Translations under genes and position numbers: made by a program
Source: Lentisphaerae bacterium RIFOXYA12_64_32
GTDB taxonomy: Bacteria; Verrucomicrobiota; Lentisphaeria; Oligosphaerales; YB12-FULL-65-16
Direction of reading: 5' to 3'
Length of the DNA stretch: 42,920 bases
Assembly (NCBI GenBank): GCA_001803235.1
Contig: MHBL01000159.1
Coordinates: forward strand, 1 to 42,920
Notes under the pieces: generated by a model
What the model was told of the DNA's origin: nothing
What the model saw: the letters and a program-made list of their open reading frames with translations, nothing else
The model's database searches: none
Shown: positions 6,387 through 18,200 of the stretch, in pieces
Numbering within the stretch: the stretch's first letter is position 1
Layout: each line of letters starts with the position of its first letter

Positions 6387-7811
6387 ATGGGGGACACGAC
6401 CACGATCAGCGCCAGAACCATAGACCCGTTGAGCGGCGTGAACTTCTCGGAGTTCAAGGTCGAAGTAGCACCGATCTCGGAGTTGGTGTTCGACCCGCGC
6501 TTCCAGCCGCGCCGCCAGGCCCCGGAGTCGGACAAGGAGGCTTACGAGGCGCTCAAAGCGTCGATCGCCGCCGAGGGAGTCCGGGATCCGGTCAAGGTGC
6601 TGCCGGAAGGCGGCAAGTACGTGGTTCTTGGCGGTCACAGCCGATGCCTTGCGGCAAGGGAACTGGGGCTGACCGAGATACCGGTGCAGGTCTGCGACCG
6701 GCTCACCGAAGACCAGGCCGCGACCCTGTGCCTCGTTGACAACCTCCAGCGCAAGAACCTGTCTCCCATCGACCTGGCCTACTATTTCCAGAGGCTGGCG
6801 AGCCAGTTCGGCTTCACCCAGGCTGACTTGGCCGCGATCACCTCACTGTCCGAGGCGAGCGTCTCCACGTATCTGAGTCTGGCCGAGCTGCCCGAGGAAA
6901 TCCAGCAGCGAGTGGCCAGCGGCCACTTGCCGGTGTGCAAGGCGGGGGCGCTGGCGCCCATGTTGCGCGCCAACGCTCCGGCCCACGCTGTGCTGCGGCT
7001 GGCGCGAAAGGCGGAGAACCCGAGCGTTTCCGAGGAGAGCCTCCGCGGCATCGGCAGGCTGTTCAGGGTCTCCCAGGGGACCGGCGACGGCTCGGCGTTC
7101 GGGCGCCTGCCCACCGTGCTGCAGAACGCGATCCTGGATACTGCGCACGTCACTTCCGCCCATGCTGAGGCCTGGCTCAACCCGGCCACGTTCCTCACGA
7201 CGCACGGCAGGGAACGAGGGAAACCTGTGTCCGTGCCGGCCGGCCTGATGAGCGCCTTTGCGGAGCGGTTGCGCAGGACCCCGGCGGGAAAGTTGGGGAC
7301 CGTGGCTGAGTGGCTTGCGGCCGCATTGGACCAGGCCGCCGCCGTCAAGACGACGCCCAGCGAGTTCTCCTCCTCGATCGGCGGCATGGTGAAGACCGCC
7401 CGCAGGCTCGCGGAACTCCAGATTGCCCGGCGCGACGTACCGGCCGGAGAGCGAGCTCCGGTGCTGTCCGACCTTCTTTTCCTGTCAGCCTGGGTACGCG
7501 AGCAGTTGGAATTGATGAAGCCCTCCGTTGCGTCGGCGGGCGTTGCTGACAGCGCTATCGTGTCCCGGGCCGCAGCGGCCACAGTGCCGGTGCCAGACAC
7601 CACGGACGCGGATGCGCCTGCGCCAGATTCGCCGCAGGTCTTCTCCCCCGGTCTGCCCGGGGAGCCGGCTCGTTCTCCGTTGCTGCGGGGCGGGCGGCCG
7701 AGTGGAACTCCGCGAAGGGCGAAGAAAGACAGTCGGACCGAGTTCCCCGCGATGAGTGCGTCGCGCCGGTTCACCGGCGCCGGTGAAAGCAAGGGAGTAC
7801 CCGTATCATGA
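6387..7811 (+). CDS. ParB/RepB/Spo0J-family DNA-binding protein
   Basis: The 474-aa protein has the N-terminal ParB domain: [12 protein letters not shown] (60-71), the nucleotide-binding motif as GGHSRC (82-87, in place of the usual GERR/GxRR), and [20 protein letters not shown] (118-137). It then has a ParB-type helix-turn-helix, [21 protein letters not shown] (143-163, split [10 protein letters not shown] + [11 protein letters not shown]). ParB proteins bind palindromic sites and many switch conformation with CTP to slide on DNA. The variant GGHSRC motif leaves CTP binding open. Residues about 380-474 are a Pro/Ala- and Arg-rich disordered tail. No parA is adjacent, so chromosome partition is unlikely to be the sole role. 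Its stop codon overlaps the start of the 2061-aa surface protein (ATGA), implying translational coupling and a regulatory job for this cassette, in the manner of the ParB-family activator VirB. Two 15-bp palindromes precede it. The ATG has only a poor Shine-Dalgarno. Confidence 0.88.
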   Translation: MGDTTTISARTIDPLSGVNFSEFKVEVAPISELVFDPRFQPRRQAPESDKEAYEALKASIAAEGVRDPVKVLPEGGKYVVLGGHSRCLAARELGLTEIPVQVCDRLTEDQAATLCLVDNLQRKNLSPIDLAYYFQRLASQFGFTQADLAAITSLSEASVSTYLSLAELPEEIQQRVASGHLPVCKAGALAPMLRANAPAHAVLRLARKAENPSVSEESLRGIGRLFRVSQGTGDGSAFGRLPTVLQNAILDTAHVTSAHAEAWLNPATFLTTHGRERGKPVSVPAGLMSAFAERLRRTPAGKLGTVAEWLAAALDQAAAVKTTPSEFSSSIGGMVKTARRLAELQIARRDVPAGERAPVLSDLLFLSAWVREQLELMKPSVASAGVADSAIVSRAAAATVPVPDTTDADAPAPDSPQVFSPGLPGEPARSPLLRGGRPSGTPRRAKKDSRTEFPAMSASRRFTGAGESKGVPVS

Positions 7812-10800
7812 CGTGCCATACGTCTGTCATTCTCCGTGCCCTGTGCCTTGCCGCCATGCCGCTGCTGGCGTGGCTTCCGTCGGCCCGGGCCTTCGACCAG
7901 CAGATGACGGTCCGCGAAGACGCCCAGGATGGCGACACGGCCGGCTGGGACGTGTATGACCAGACCCAGCCTGGGACCATCACCAATGTGGTTGACCCCG
8001 CCGATGCCGCGAATCGCCTCATCCGGCTCCAGGGCGGTGGTTGTGTCACGGGCTACCGGCTGACCTTCCCGACGTCTTCGACGGTCGAGTTCAAGGTCCA
8101 ATGGCGCATGCGGTTCAGCGAGTTCTATGTCATCTACATCGGCTGCAGCACGACCGCCGGATACCGTTACCTCTATTACACTCCGGAGGACAGCAGCTAT
8201 CTCGGGGCGGGAACCGAGGTCCAGCACGGGTTGGGTGTCATGACGAAGAACGGACGCTGGAGCATGTTCCGGCGTGATGTCCAGCGTGACCTCTGGGACG
8301 CACAGCCCACGGCGAACATCATTTCCGTTAACACGGTGCTCATCCGCGGCAGCGGCTGCATGGATGACATCCGGACCTACGACTATGCCGACGCCGATCG
8401 CGACCTGCTGCCCGACGAAACCGAGATGGCCTTGGGTCTGAATCCCCAGGATGCCACCGACGGGCATGGGGATCTCGATAGTGACGGGGCGGAGAACGCC
8501 CGGGAGTTCGTGCTCGGCACCGGGCTGACCGATGCCGACAGCGACGACGACGGGCTTAACGACGGGGCCGAGATCAATACCTGGGGCAGCGACCCTCTGG
8601 TTCAGGACACGGACCAGGATGGCCTGACTGACGGGGTCGAGGTGACACATTCCATGGACCCGCTGAGGCCCGCTGTGCAAGGCAACGGGTACACGTACGA
8701 GGCCACGGTTCTGGAGAATGCAGAGGACGGCAACGCTGCCGGCTGGGACGTCTATACCGGCAGCTCGACCGGCACCGTGACCAATGTTGCGGACCCCGTG
8801 AATGCGGCCAACCGCACGATCCGGGTTCAGGGGAATGCGACCGCCTCGGGGTATCGCTACACCTTCCCGACGCCGGCCAAGACCGGGTTCAAACTCGAAT
8901 GGCGTCTGCGCTACAGCGAGTTCTACGTCATCTTTGTCAGTTGCACGACCACGGCCGGGCACCGGTACGTCTACTACAGCTCGGAAAACCCGAACTACCT
9001 GGGCAGCGGCGAGTACGTGCACCACGGCCTGGGCGCCTCGGCGTACAACGGGACGTGGACCACCTTCCGGCGCGACATTCAGCGTGACCTCTGGGACGCG
9101 CAGCCGACCGTCAACATTCTGTCCATCAGCGCCTTTCTGATCTGCGGCAGCGGCTACGTGGATGACCTCACCCTCCTGGCGTATGCGGACGGAGACCGTG
9201 ACCTCGTCCCCGACGACGTGGAGACCGCGGCGGGGTTGAACCCGAACAGTCCGAGCGATGCCCACAGTGATGCCGACGCCGACGGACTCGACAACCTGCG
9301 GGAGCTCCTCCTGGGCACCGGCATCACCGACGCCGACACCGATGACGACGGGCTCGGCGACGGGCTGGAGGTCAACTCCTACGGCAGCGATCCCTTCGAT
9401 TCGGATACCGACGACGACGGCATTCCCGATGGCGCGGAAGTCGAGTACGGCATGGACCCGCTGCAGCCCGCTATACAGGGTAACGGGTTCAAGTACGAGG
9501 CCACGGTCCAGGAGGATGCCGAGGATGGCAACACCGCGGGTTGGGAGATCTACGCCAGCATTTCACCGAGCACGATCACGAACGAAGCGGACCCGGCCAA
9601 CGCGGCGAACCGTGCGATCCGACTGCAGGGCGCGCCGGGGACCGGGTTCCGGTACTGGTTCCCGGCGCCCGATGAGGCGGCGTTCAAGCTGCAATGGCGG
9701 ATGCGCTTCAGCGAGCAGTTCTTTATCTTTGTCAACTGCAACACCACGGCCGGGCATCGTTATCTCTACTACACCTCCGACAGTGCCGATCCCCTCGGCA
9801 ACACGGAGTACGTTCACCACGGCCTGGGCGCCGTGACGCAGAGCGGCCGCTGGGTCACGGTTCGCCGTGACCTGCAGCGTGACCTCTGGGACACGCAGCC
9901 GACGGTAAACATTCTCTCCGTAACGGCGTTCCTGGTCTGGGGCAGCGGTTACTTCGACGACATCACCACCCTGGCGTATGCTGATGTGGACCGGGACCTG
10001 ATCCCCGACGCGATCGAGACGGCCGCCGGGCTCGATCCCGAAGACCCGGCCGACGCACTGAGCGATGACGATAGCGACGGCCTCACCAATGCGGCGGAGT
10101 TCCTGGCCGGCACGGATATGTTCGACCCGGATTCCGACCACGACGGTCTGAACGACGGAATCGAGTTCACCACGTACGGCACCGACCTGCTGGATCCTGA
10201 TACCGATGGGGATGGGCTCTCGGATGGCGTGGAATCCGGCTGCGGCATGGATCCTCTGACGCCTGCAACCCAAGGCCCGGGCTACAGCTTTGAGAAACGC
10301 GTGATCGAAGACGCCGAGGATGGCGATACGGCCGGGTGGGATCTGTTCGACGCCGATCCGCCGGGGACACTGGCGAACGCTCCCGACCCCGACAACGCGC
10401 CGAACCGGGTCATCCAGTTCCAGGCGACCTTCGACACCGGCTTCCGGTTCACCGTGTCACCGTACGAGGCCCGGCGCTTCGTGCTCGAATGGCGGATGCG
10501 CGTTACCGGCAACTACCTGATCTATGCCACCTGCTACACCAGCGTGGGGTGGTTGAATGTGCGGTACGTGCCGTCCACGGCATCCCCGAATCTTGGCCTT
10601 GACCCGATTGTTGCGCTGGGTCCGGAACTGGCGAACGGTGAATGGGTGACCGTGCGGCGTGACCTCCTGGCCGATGTGCAGCGCTTGCACGCCGGCGCCT
10701 CCATCCTCGGGTTCTACGGCTTCATGGTGCGCGCTGCCGGTTGCGTCGACGATGTCGCGTTGCTGGCTTACCCCGACGCCGACCACGACAGGCTGCCCGA

Positions 10801-13800
10801 CAGCGTCGAGACCGCCGCCGGCCTAGACCCCAGCGATCCGGCCGATGGCGCGGGTGATGCGGACGGCGACGGCCTGACGAACCTCGACGAGTTCATGCGG
10901 GGAACGCAGATCGGCGATGCCGACTCGGACCATGACAACCTGAATGACGGGCCCGAGGTCAACAGTTGGGGCAGTGACCCGTTGGCCGAGGACACGGACA
11001 ACGACGGACTCATCGACGGCTGGGAAGTCGCGCACGGCATGGATCCGCTGAAGCCGGCGGTGCAGGGCGACGGGTACATGTACGAGTTCACCGTCCAGGA
11101 GGATGCCGAAGACGGGGACACGGCCGGGTGGGATGTGTATGACCAGACCCAGCCGGGCACTGTCACCAACGTTGTGGACCCGGACAACCCGTCGAACCGC
11201 CTGATCCGGCTCCTGGGCGGGACGCGCGCCACGGGTTACCGGTTGACCTTCGCGAAGCCGGAGCGGTTCGAGTTCAAACTGCAGTGGCGCATGCGCTACA
11301 GCGAGGACTTCACCATCTACGTCAGTTGCAGCACGACCGCCGGGCATCGTTACATCTACTACACCGCCGCCGAGACCGACGACCTCGGGACCGGCGAGTA
11401 CGTCGCCCACGGTCTCGGGACCGCGAGCAAGTCAGGCGTGTGGATGAAGATACGCCGCGACCTGCAGCGGGATATCTGGGACGCGCAGCCTGACGTGGAT
11501 ATCATCTCCGTCGACGCGTTCCTGGTCCGCGGCAGCGGCTATCTGGACGACATCGTCACCTATGCGTACGCCGACGCCGACCGCGACCTGATCCCCGACG
11601 AGACCGAGACGGCAGCCGGCCTGGAGCCCGATGACCCGGCCGACGGGGCGGCAGACCTGGACGGCGACGGGCTCAGCAACGCGGACGAGATCGCGTGGGG
11701 CACGGACCTGCAGGCCGCCGACAGCGACGGGGACGGCATCCCCGACGGTAACGAAGTCAACCTCGGGCTGGACCCCACCGTGCCCTACACCGGGCCGGAC
11801 CTCATGCACGCGGCGACAGAGGTCACGGACGCCGAAGCCGGCCTGGTGGCCTCATACTACAAGGGCGACTGGCGGTACTTGCCCTCGTTCGAGTTCTTCC
11901 CGCACTACGGGAGCGGGGTAGTCACCCAACTCGATATGGCCAAGTCCACGGGCCAGGTGTTCGACAGCGGCCGCACTGACACGGTTGGCGCGGTCTTTGC
12001 CGGCTGGATCGGGGTGCCCGCCGACGGCTGGTACACGTTCCACCTGACGAATGACGACGGGGCGTTCCTGTACATTGACAACATGCGGGTCGCGGGCACG
12101 GACGGCTACGTCTGGCACCTGGGCGAACCGTGGCAGTCGCAGGGCGATATCGGCCTGCGCGGCGGTAAGCACGCCCTGCGCATTGAGTACTTCGAAACCT
12201 ACGGCAACGCAGCGCTGGTTCTCGAATGGGAAGCCATCGGCTTGGTGCGGGAGGCCGTGCCCGCCGTGAACCTGTTCCACTCGCCGGCGTACCTGCAGCA
12301 GATGCAGGCGTCTGATGACAGTGACGGGGACGGGTTGTCGGACGTCGCCGAGAACGCCGCCGGCTCCGACCCGGCAAAGATGGATACGGACGGTGAGGGC
12401 CTGATGGATGGCATGGAAGTAAACGAACTCGGCACCAACCCCTTGAGCGCGGACACGGACTCGGACGGTGTGAGCGACTTCGATGAAGCGGAACTGGTTC
12501 TCAGCAACCCGCTGGTTCCCGATATCGACGCCGTTCCCGTCACGGAGCAGGAACTCAACGGCTCCGACGGCACGGTGCTGTCCGGAACCTGGCACACGAG
12601 AGCCACCGAGCTATGCGCCGTCAGCAAACGCGGCGAGGTGGCGTTCCAATTGGCCGTCGCCGCCGCGGGCTGCTATCGCGTGGAGATCCAGGGCACGCAG
12701 TTCCTCGGCAACTCGACGTACACAGCATTCTCCATCATCGGCCACATCGACGACGAGTATGTCGGCACCGCCGTCCTCAACGCGCCGTTCGGCACGTCCG
12801 GCACAATCCAATTCCACACACCCTGGCTCCTGCCGGGAAACCACACCGCGCGTGTGCTGTGGGACAATGTCTACGAAGGCACGTCCCTTGACATCCAGGC
12901 GGTCCGGCTCCAGAAGGCGGGCGGCCCAGACACCGATGGGAACGGACGTCCCGACTGGATCGACCATCGCCTCGCGGTCATGTGCTCCCTGGATGCCGTG
13001 GCGGCGACCAGCAAGGTCTCGCCGCTCTGCATCGAGGGCATTGCCCACTTCCTTTCGGGCATGAGCATCTCGGATGGTACACCGGTCAAGCGCGCCACGT
13101 GGCGGCGCTGGCACGCCGACCTGCCACTATCCGAGGCTGGTCCGACGGCCGCTACAGTCTCATTCCAGAACGGCGCGAGTGCCGCGGCAGTCAGCACCGC
13201 CTGGGTGGCAACGAATGTGCTCAGCGAGCCGGACCTGACGCTGCGCAAAGGCGACGCACTGCGGCTGATCGCGCTTCCCGAGGGCGCCACGGGGGGAACC
13301 GTGCAGATCACGGTCGGTGCGGACACGTTCAGCACCACGCTTGACGCACCGGTCCTGCATCGTTTCGAAGCCGCCGGGATCTTCGTGGTGAACGGTACCT
13401 GCACGCCGCCCGAAGGCGCTCCCGTCACGGGAAGCATGCAGGTGACGGTCGTCGAATGCAGCCAGCCCGAGGCCCCGGCCATCTGGCGCGACCGCGAACG
13501 GACCTGGACCTGGAACGGCCTGCCCCCGGTCGCGGTCCTCGATGCCGCGCAGATCAGCCTGTCGCAGACCGCGCGCTCAGAGAATTCGGCAAGCTTCCAG
13601 CTCCGGCGCAGTGAAGTGATCGAGGACGTCCATCTCGTGGCGCGTCTCGGCGCTGGCGGCCCGATCCTGGCCAGTGTGCCCACGGACGGATTCTGGCTGC
13701 GCTCCGCCGTCGAAGGGCACGTCGTTTCTGTCGAGCAGTACCCTGACAACAGCGACAGACTCGAGGTCGAGGTCTTCACCGGCGGGCTGCCCGCCAGCGT

Positions 13801-13993
13801 GCACCTCAACATCAAGGTGTTTCCGACCGGGATCAGCTTCGACGACGGCGCCATTGAGCGCAACGTGCTTCCCTCGGACTTCAACGCCGCCGGCTGGTAC
13901 ATCTACTACATGCTGCGGGCGGACATGGCCCTGTCCATCTGCCGCATCACGACGGTATACCAGGGCTCGGAGATCGTGGGCGAGCTTAACTGA
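7808..13993 (+). CDS. 2061-aa secreted protein: five tandem beta/TSP3 units, PA14 domain
   Basis: The signal peptide is residues 1-28 (cleavage at ARA|FD), and AAGGGAG lies about 10 nt before the ATG. Five consecutive units start near residues 31, 297, 563, 828 and 1092. Each has a ~170-aa beta-rich module ([15 protein letters not shown] at its start, then [32 protein letters not shown] and GSGYxDDI) followed by thrombospondin type 3 calcium-binding repeats ([22 protein letters not shown]). A similar opening motif occurs, to my recollection, in secreted polysaccharide-active proteins. A PA14/GLEYA-like domain at ~1345-1475 ([46 protein letters not shown]) suggests carbohydrate binding. More TSP3 repeats follow at ~1500-1570. 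Residues ~1575-2061 are unassigned and mostly beta-like. No C-terminal sorting signal is visible. The start overlaps the ParB stop by 4 nt. A surface adhesin or matrix role is inferred. Confidence 0.85.
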   Translation: MTCHTSVILRALCLAAMPLLAWLPSARAFDQQMTVREDAQDGDTAGWDVYDQTQPGTITNVVDPADAANRLIRLQGGGCVTGYRLTFPTSSTVEFKVQWRMRFSEFYVIYIGCSTTAGYRYLYYTPEDSSYLGAGTEVQHGLGVMTKNGRWSMFRRDVQRDLWDAQPTANIISVNTVLIRGSGCMDDIRTYDYADADRDLLPDETEMALGLNPQDATDGHGDLDSDGAENAREFVLGTGLTDADSDDDGLNDGAEINTWGSDPLVQDTDQDGLTDGVEVTHSMDPLRPAVQGNGYTYEATVLENAEDGNAAGWDVYTGSSTGTVTNVADPVNAANRTIRVQGNATASGYRYTFPTPAKTGFKLEWRLRYSEFYVIFVSCTTTAGHRYVYYSSENPNYLGSGEYVHHGLGASAYNGTWTTFRRDIQRDLWDAQPTVNILSISAFLICGSGYVDDLTLLAYADGDRDLVPDDVETAAGLNPNSPSDAHSDADADGLDNLRELLLGTGITDADTDDDGLGDGLEVNSYGSDPFDSDTDDDGIPDGAEVEYGMDPLQPAIQGNGFKYEATVQEDAEDGNTAGWEIYASISPSTITNEADPANAANRAIRLQGAPGTGFRYWFPAPDEAAFKLQWRMRFSEQFFIFVNCNTTAGHRYLYYTSDSADPLGNTEYVHHGLGAVTQSGRWVTVRRDLQRDLWDTQPTVNILSVTAFLVWGSGYFDDITTLAYADVDRDLIPDAIETAAGLDPEDPADALSDDDSDGLTNAAEFLAGTDMFDPDSDHDGLNDGIEFTTYGTDLLDPDTDGDGLSDGVESGCGMDPLTPATQGPGYSFEKRVIEDAEDGDTAGWDLFDADPPGTLANAPDPDNAPNRVIQFQATFDTGFRFTVSPYEARRFVLEWRMRVTGNYLIYATCYTSVGWLNVRYVPSTASPNLGLDPIVALGPELANGEWVTVRRDLLADVQRLHAGASILGFYGFMVRAAGCVDDVALLAYPDADHDRLPDSVETAAGLDPSDPADGAGDADGDGLTNLDEFMRGTQIGDADSDHDNLNDGPEVNSWGSDPLAEDTDNDGLIDGWEVAHGMDPLKPAVQGDGYMYEFTVQEDAEDGDTAGWDVYDQTQPGTVTNVVDPDNPSNRLIRLLGGTRATGYRLTFAKPERFEFKLQWRMRYSEDFTIYVSCSTTAGHRYIYYTAAETDDLGTGEYVAHGLGTASKSGVWMKIRRDLQRDIWDAQPDVDIISVDAFLVRGSGYLDDIVTYAYADADRDLIPDETETAAGLEPDDPADGAADLDGDGLSNADEIAWGTDLQAADSDGDGIPDGNEVNLGLDPTVPYTGPDLMHAATEVTDAEAGLVASYYKGDWRYLPSFEFFPHYGSGVVTQLDMAKSTGQVFDSGRTDTVGAVFAGWIGVPADGWYTFHLTNDDGAFLYIDNMRVAGTDGYVWHLGEPWQSQGDIGLRGGKHALRIEYFETYGNAALVLEWEAIGLVREAVPAVNLFHSPAYLQQMQASDDSDGDGLSDVAENAAGSDPAKMDTDGEGLMDGMEVNELGTNPLSADTDSDGVSDFDEAELVLSNPLVPDIDAVPVTEQELNGSDGTVLSGTWHTRATELCAVSKRGEVAFQLAVAAAGCYRVEIQGTQFLGNSTYTAFSIIGHIDDEYVGTAVLNAPFGTSGTIQFHTPWLLPGNHTARVLWDNVYEGTSLDIQAVRLQKAGGPDTDGNGRPDWIDHRLAVMCSLDAVAATSKVSPLCIEGIAHFLSGMSISDGTPVKRATWRRWHADLPLSEAGPTAATVSFQNGASAAAVSTAWVATNVLSEPDLTLRKGDALRLIALPEGATGGTVQITVGADTFSTTLDAPVLHRFEAAGIFVVNGTCTPPEGAPVTGSMQVTVVECSQPEAPAIWRDRERTWTWNGLPPVAVLDAAQISLSQTARSENSASFQLRRSEVIEDVHLVARLGAGGPILASVPTDGFWLRSAVEGHVVSVEQYPDNSDRLEVEVFTGGLPASVHLNIKVFPTGISFDDGAIERNVLPSDFNAAGWYIYYMLRADMALSICRITTVYQGSEIVGELN
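7898..11810 (+). repeat. Five tandem DNA repeat units of about 795 bp inside the surface-protein gene
   Basis: Unit starts aligned on the Y/F/Q codon before the E-x-T-V motif are 7898, 8696, 9494, 10289 and 11081, giving periods of 798, 798, 795 and 792 bp; the last unit is shorter (about 730 bp). Units 1 and 5 share the [16 protein letters not shown] variant and long nucleotide identity there, while units 2-4 differ. All periods are multiples of three. Confidence 0.85.
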
Positions 13994-14057
13994 CCGCTGC
14001 GACGGAGATGGCCGAACGGACACTGAAGTCAGAGAACTTGGCGGACGGGACTGACGT

Positions 14058-15212
14058 ATGAAACATCGAACTGCAATTGCAGCGCTCCTCATCGTGGCGG
14101 TGTTCGCCGCCGGGCTTTGCCTTGTCGTGCTTCACTCCCGATCGGCGCTGGAAAGCCGTCGGGCCGGGGCGCCACCCGGGAAGCCGGCCGAGTCCACCGC
14201 GCCCCGCGAACCTGCGGTCCAGGTTGCTCCGGCTGCTCCTGCGGCTGAACCGCGCCTTCCCGACGTCCCGGGAAACACACCGGAATTGCGCCCCGAACAG
14301 GTGACGGCACACCCCGCGCCGGGGCCCGGCGCTATGCTGCCGCCCCCACCCGACCCGGTTGCCCGGGCTCGCGGCTTCGTTGCCCGCCTCTCACGCCCCG
14401 GCGATGCGGACCTGCGGGAGAGTGTCCGCGCCGCCATTCGGACCGGTGCGGCCGGCGATCATCAGACCCGACTTCGCGCTGTACAGGCACTGCCGCCGGC
14501 TTCAGAGCTGGCCCCCGAGGAACTGCAGGCACTCTACTGGTTTCTTGCCTCGAACGAGCCGGAACTCCACGGGTCGACGTCAGAGAACGCCATTAAGAAC
14601 GACATTCTGACCCACCTCATCAAAGGGGGCAGCCCTGTTCCCGCGGATTTGCTCGATCTGCTGCTCGGCGTCTTCTACGACACGACACAGGACCGGACTT
14701 GGCGCGACTACATCGTGCAGCATTTCCGGTTCTATGTTCAGCAGCGCTGGCCTGATGTACGTGCCGCCAGCTTGCCCGGCGATGCGGATTTGACAGCTCT
14801 GTCCGATGCCTACGGGGCCGCAACCCGCGAGACCGGGACAGGTCTGGCCGGCACGGCGCTGATCGGACTCGAGTTCCTGTCCAGAGAGTATCCCGCTTTC
14901 GAGCGGGCAAAGATCCTGGAGACAGCCGAAGCCCTGGCACGGTCAGCCGACGCCAAGGAGACGGTTCGTGCCACGGCGCTTCAGGTCTGTTCGCTCGCCC
15001 GCATCCCGGCCGTGCTGCCGCTCGCCCTCGATATCGTGCGCGGGACGGGCGCGGGCGTTCCCCTGCGCATGGCCGCGGTCGCCATGGTTGGCGATCTGGG
15101 CGGGACTGGGGACGTACCGATTCTTGAGAGTCTCCTGGCGCAGGGCGATACGCGACTGCACACCGCGGCCGCTACGGCCATAGACCGGATCAGACGTCGC
15201 GAAGCATTGTGA
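14058..15212 (+). CDS. Membrane-anchored HEAT-like repeat protein
   Basis: The 384-aa protein has an N-terminal transmembrane anchor (residues ~7-25, after a basic KHR start) with no clear signal-peptidase site. A Pro/Ala-rich linker (~36-105, with stretches such as PGPGAMLPPPPDP) probably crosses the cell wall or periplasm. The rest is alpha-helical. Residues ~285-384 (AKILETAEALARSADAKETV, then ALQVCSLARIPAVLPLALDI, MAAVAMVGDLGGTGDVPILE and HTAAATAIDRIRRR) show HEAT/PBS-lyase-like helical pairs, which act as protein-interaction scaffolds. It lies 64 bp after the 2061-aa gene and ends just before the next giant gene, so it is probably co-transcribed. A role as periplasmic adaptor for export or anchoring of the giant proteins is possible but unsupported by motifs. 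HEAT assignment is moderate; no enzyme motif is seen. Confidence 0.72.
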   Translation: MKHRTAIAALLIVAVFAAGLCLVVLHSRSALESRRAGAPPGKPAESTAPREPAVQVAPAAPAAEPRLPDVPGNTPELRPEQVTAHPAPGPGAMLPPPPDPVARARGFVARLSRPGDADLRESVRAAIRTGAAGDHQTRLRAVQALPPASELAPEELQALYWFLASNEPELHGSTSENAIKNDILTHLIKGGSPVPADLLDLLLGVFYDTTQDRTWRDYIVQHFRFYVQQRWPDVRAASLPGDADLTALSDAYGAATRETGTGLAGTALIGLEFLSREYPAFERAKILETAEALARSADAKETVRATALQVCSLARIPAVLPLALDIVRGTGAGVPLRMAAVAMVGDLGGTGDVPILESLLAQGDTRLHTAAATAIDRIRRREAL

Positions 15213-15227
15213 GGTGTCGCGGTAGGT

Positions 15228-15247
15228 CCGGCCTGCCCTCAGGCCGG
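15228..15247 (+). promoter_or_regulatory. Intercistronic hairpin
   Basis: CCGGCCTG and CAGGCCGG form a perfect 8-bp stem around a CCCT loop, 15 nt after the HEAT-gene stop and 21 nt before the GAGGAA Shine-Dalgarno site (15269-15274) of the next gene. There is no T tract, so it is more likely an mRNA processing or stability element, or weak attenuator, than a full terminator. Confidence 0.4.
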
Positions 15248-15280
15248 CCAGTTTGGCGTTGGATGCACGAGGAAGACCAC

Positions 15281-18200
15281 ATGACGCACAGCAGACAGTA
15301 CATGCGGATAAGGTTCGGAGCGTTCGACGGCGCGCTGCTCGGGCTTGCCCTGGCTCTGGCCCTTGCCTCGGTGTCTCGAATCCGGGCGGATGCCGGTGAC
15401 GGCGGCAACAACCCGCAGATTGTTGTGCTAGATCCGCAACCCACGAGCAGCACTCTGATGGTTGCCTCGGCCAGCGCCGCGGGCAAAGCCGCCATTGCCG
15501 CAGGTGGGACCCCGGAGCAGGTTGGCCGGGCTGTGGCCCGGGTTGTGTATCGAACCACGCCAGGCGACGTCACGCACGAGGAACTGGCATTGCAGATGCT
15601 GGAAACGCTGCTGGTGGAACTGACAGCGGCGCAGATGACCCCAGTCCAGATAGCCCGTGCCGTGCTTGCCGCCTATCTGGAGCTGGCCGCTTTGGCTGAC
15701 ATTGAGGGCGCCACCGGAAAGGCGTTCGACCTTGCCGTCCGCGCCTTGCTCCTTGCTGGGTTGGAGCCCGCCGAGATCGGGGCGGTACTCGCCGCCATTG
15801 CCGAGAGTGACTACGGCCTGGACGCGACAGAGTACGGCGCCCGTTGCGCCGGTTTTGCCGCTGCTTTGCAGGTTCTGGACGGTGGCGGGAACGCGGCAGA
15901 TGCTGCCTCCGCTGCCGCTGCCGCGGCCCACGCGTTCGCCCTCAGCCAAGGGGCGGCGCCGGCGGATGCGCTCCTGGCCGGTGCGGCGGCCGCAGGCCGT
16001 GCCTGCACGGCCGCGGGTGAATCCCCCCAATTCGCCGGTGCAGCCGCCGCGCAGGCGATCCTGGCGCTGGGTGGGGACGCTTCCCTTGCCATCGCCGCGG
16101 CCGGGAAGGCAGCCGGGGCGGCAGCGCAAGAGGCGGGATACGACGTCTCTGACATTGGCGCGGAGGCTGCGGCGGCCACTGCGGTGGCGGGCGGCACGCC
16201 TGCTCAGGCGGGCTCGGCGGCAGCCGCTGCCGTTCTCGCGGCCGGTGGCGCCCCCGAGGAAGCGTGGACCGCTGCGGGTCTTGGGGCAGGCGGTGCGGTC
16301 GTTGCAGATGGAGGAACACCCGCCGAAGCGGCCGCGGCCGCGGCGCAAGCCGTCGTTACAGGTGGTGGAAGTGTCGCCCAGGCGGCGAGCGTCGCCGGGG
16401 CAGCGGCCGGCGCTGCTGTGGTGGCACAAGGGGGGACTCCCGCCGCCGCGGGTGCTGCCGCCGCTGCCGCCGTCCTGGCAAACGGTGGTGATTCGGCTGG
16501 CGCTGTCGTTGCGGCAGGCGCTGCTGCCGGCAAGGCCGTCGTCATTGCAGGCGGAGATCCGGTCACAGCCGGGGCCGCGGCCGGGGCCGCTGCCATCGCC
16601 GCGGGGGGCGGTGTACAGCAGGCGGCCGATGCCGGCGCCGCAGGGGCGCTTGCCGCCGGCGGCAATGCCCTGGACGCTGGATTGGCTGCCGGGAGCGCTG
16701 CTCTCCTTGCCGGGGCCGGCGTTTCCGTTGTGGGTGAACTCGCAGGGCACGCGGCGGCCGACGCCGGGGGGACTGCTCAGGTCGTCGGCCGCGCGGCCGG
16801 CGCGGCGGTGACTGCCGCTGGCGGTACAGCCGCCGCAGCCGGGGCCGCGGCTTTCGATGCCGTGAGCGCCGCGGGCGGGGCACCGGCCGAGGCAAGGAAA
16901 GCTGGGGGCGCTGCGGCCGCCGCCAACGTGCTGGGCGCCGGGGGGGAAGTTGAGGAAGCCGTTGCTGCTGCTGTTGCTGCGGTCACTGCCGAGTCTGGGC
17001 CCGTCAACGAAATCGCGGCGGCGGCCGGGCGTGCGGCGGCAGAGTACTACCTCGCGAAGGGAGAAAGCGCCGAAGGCATCGGCGAACTGGTTGCCACCGT
17101 GGTCACCGAGCACCAGGGGGATGTCACGACGGCATCTGCCGTTGCGGGGGAGGCCGCGGGTCTGGCGGTTCTCCGAGGCAACGGGACTCCTGATGCGGCG
17201 GCGTTGGCCGCCGGCGGTGCGGCGAAGGCCGCAGGGGGCGATTCCACGGCCGTGGCACGCGCTGTGGCGGCGATGATCATGTCGCAGGGAGGCAATCTTG
17301 AACATGCCGCGACTCTGGCGGCCGACGCCGTGGCGCAGATGGGCGGGACGCCCGCGGCCGCCGGCGCGGCCGCGGCAACCATCATCCGGGACGGGGGCGG
17401 CACAGTGAGCGACGCCGCGTTGGCGGCTGCCGCCGCAGCCGGTGCAGCGGCGGTTGCCTTGGGAAAAACGCCGGCACAGGTCGGTGCGGAGGCCAGAACC
17501 GCCGCCATTGCCGCAGGCGCCGATACCGCTACCGCTGCCATGGCCGCCGGCGCGGCAGCCGGGGCGGCGGCCGCCGCCGGACGAGAGAACCAGAGCCAAA
17601 GCGTGGTCGCTCATGACGCCGCCGTGGCCGCCAAGGCTGCGGTGCTGGCGGCGGGAGGAAGTGCGAGTGTCGCGGCCGCCGCCGCGGCCGACGCTGCGGC
17701 AAGGGTGATCGTCGAGCGGGGCGGAGCGCCTTCGCTGGCCGGGACGACCGCCGCCAATGAGGCCATGAGCGCCGGGGGCGATGTCGCGACGGTTGCGGCG
17801 GCAGCCGGTCGGGCCGCTGCGCTTGCGGCAAAGGCCACTGGGGATGAAGCGCGAGCTGCGACGGAGGCAGCCGCAGCAGCCGGGAAGGCGGCGCGCCTGG
17901 CTGGCGGTTCCGCGAGCGGGATCCGCGACGCGGCTTTCTCCGCGGCCGTCGATGCCGGGGCGACTCAGGAACTTGCCCGAGCATCGGCCGGTGCCGCTGT
18001 CGCGCAGGACGCGGCCCAAGACGTGTACGACGGCGGGGGTGCCATGGCGGCGGCGCGCGATGCCGCACGGGATGCCGCCTACGCCGCGGTCATCGCCAAG
18101 GGCGGCACTCAGACAGAGGCGGTCCGTGCGGGGGCCGCGGCGGCCGGTCTTGTCGTCTCTTCGGCCGGCGGCAGCAGCGCCGATGCCGGCGCCGCGGCTG

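Noticed and set aside
6782..9265. 827-codon minus-strand open frame across the ParB/surface-protein junction
   Set aside because: It runs antisense through two well-supported genes and shows no domain.
15209..15280. GTG start overlapping the HEAT stop for the Ala-repeat protein
   Set aside because: It would place 24 non-hydrophobic residues before the signal peptide and would translate through the hairpin at 15228-15247; ATG 15281 has a good Shine-Dalgarno.
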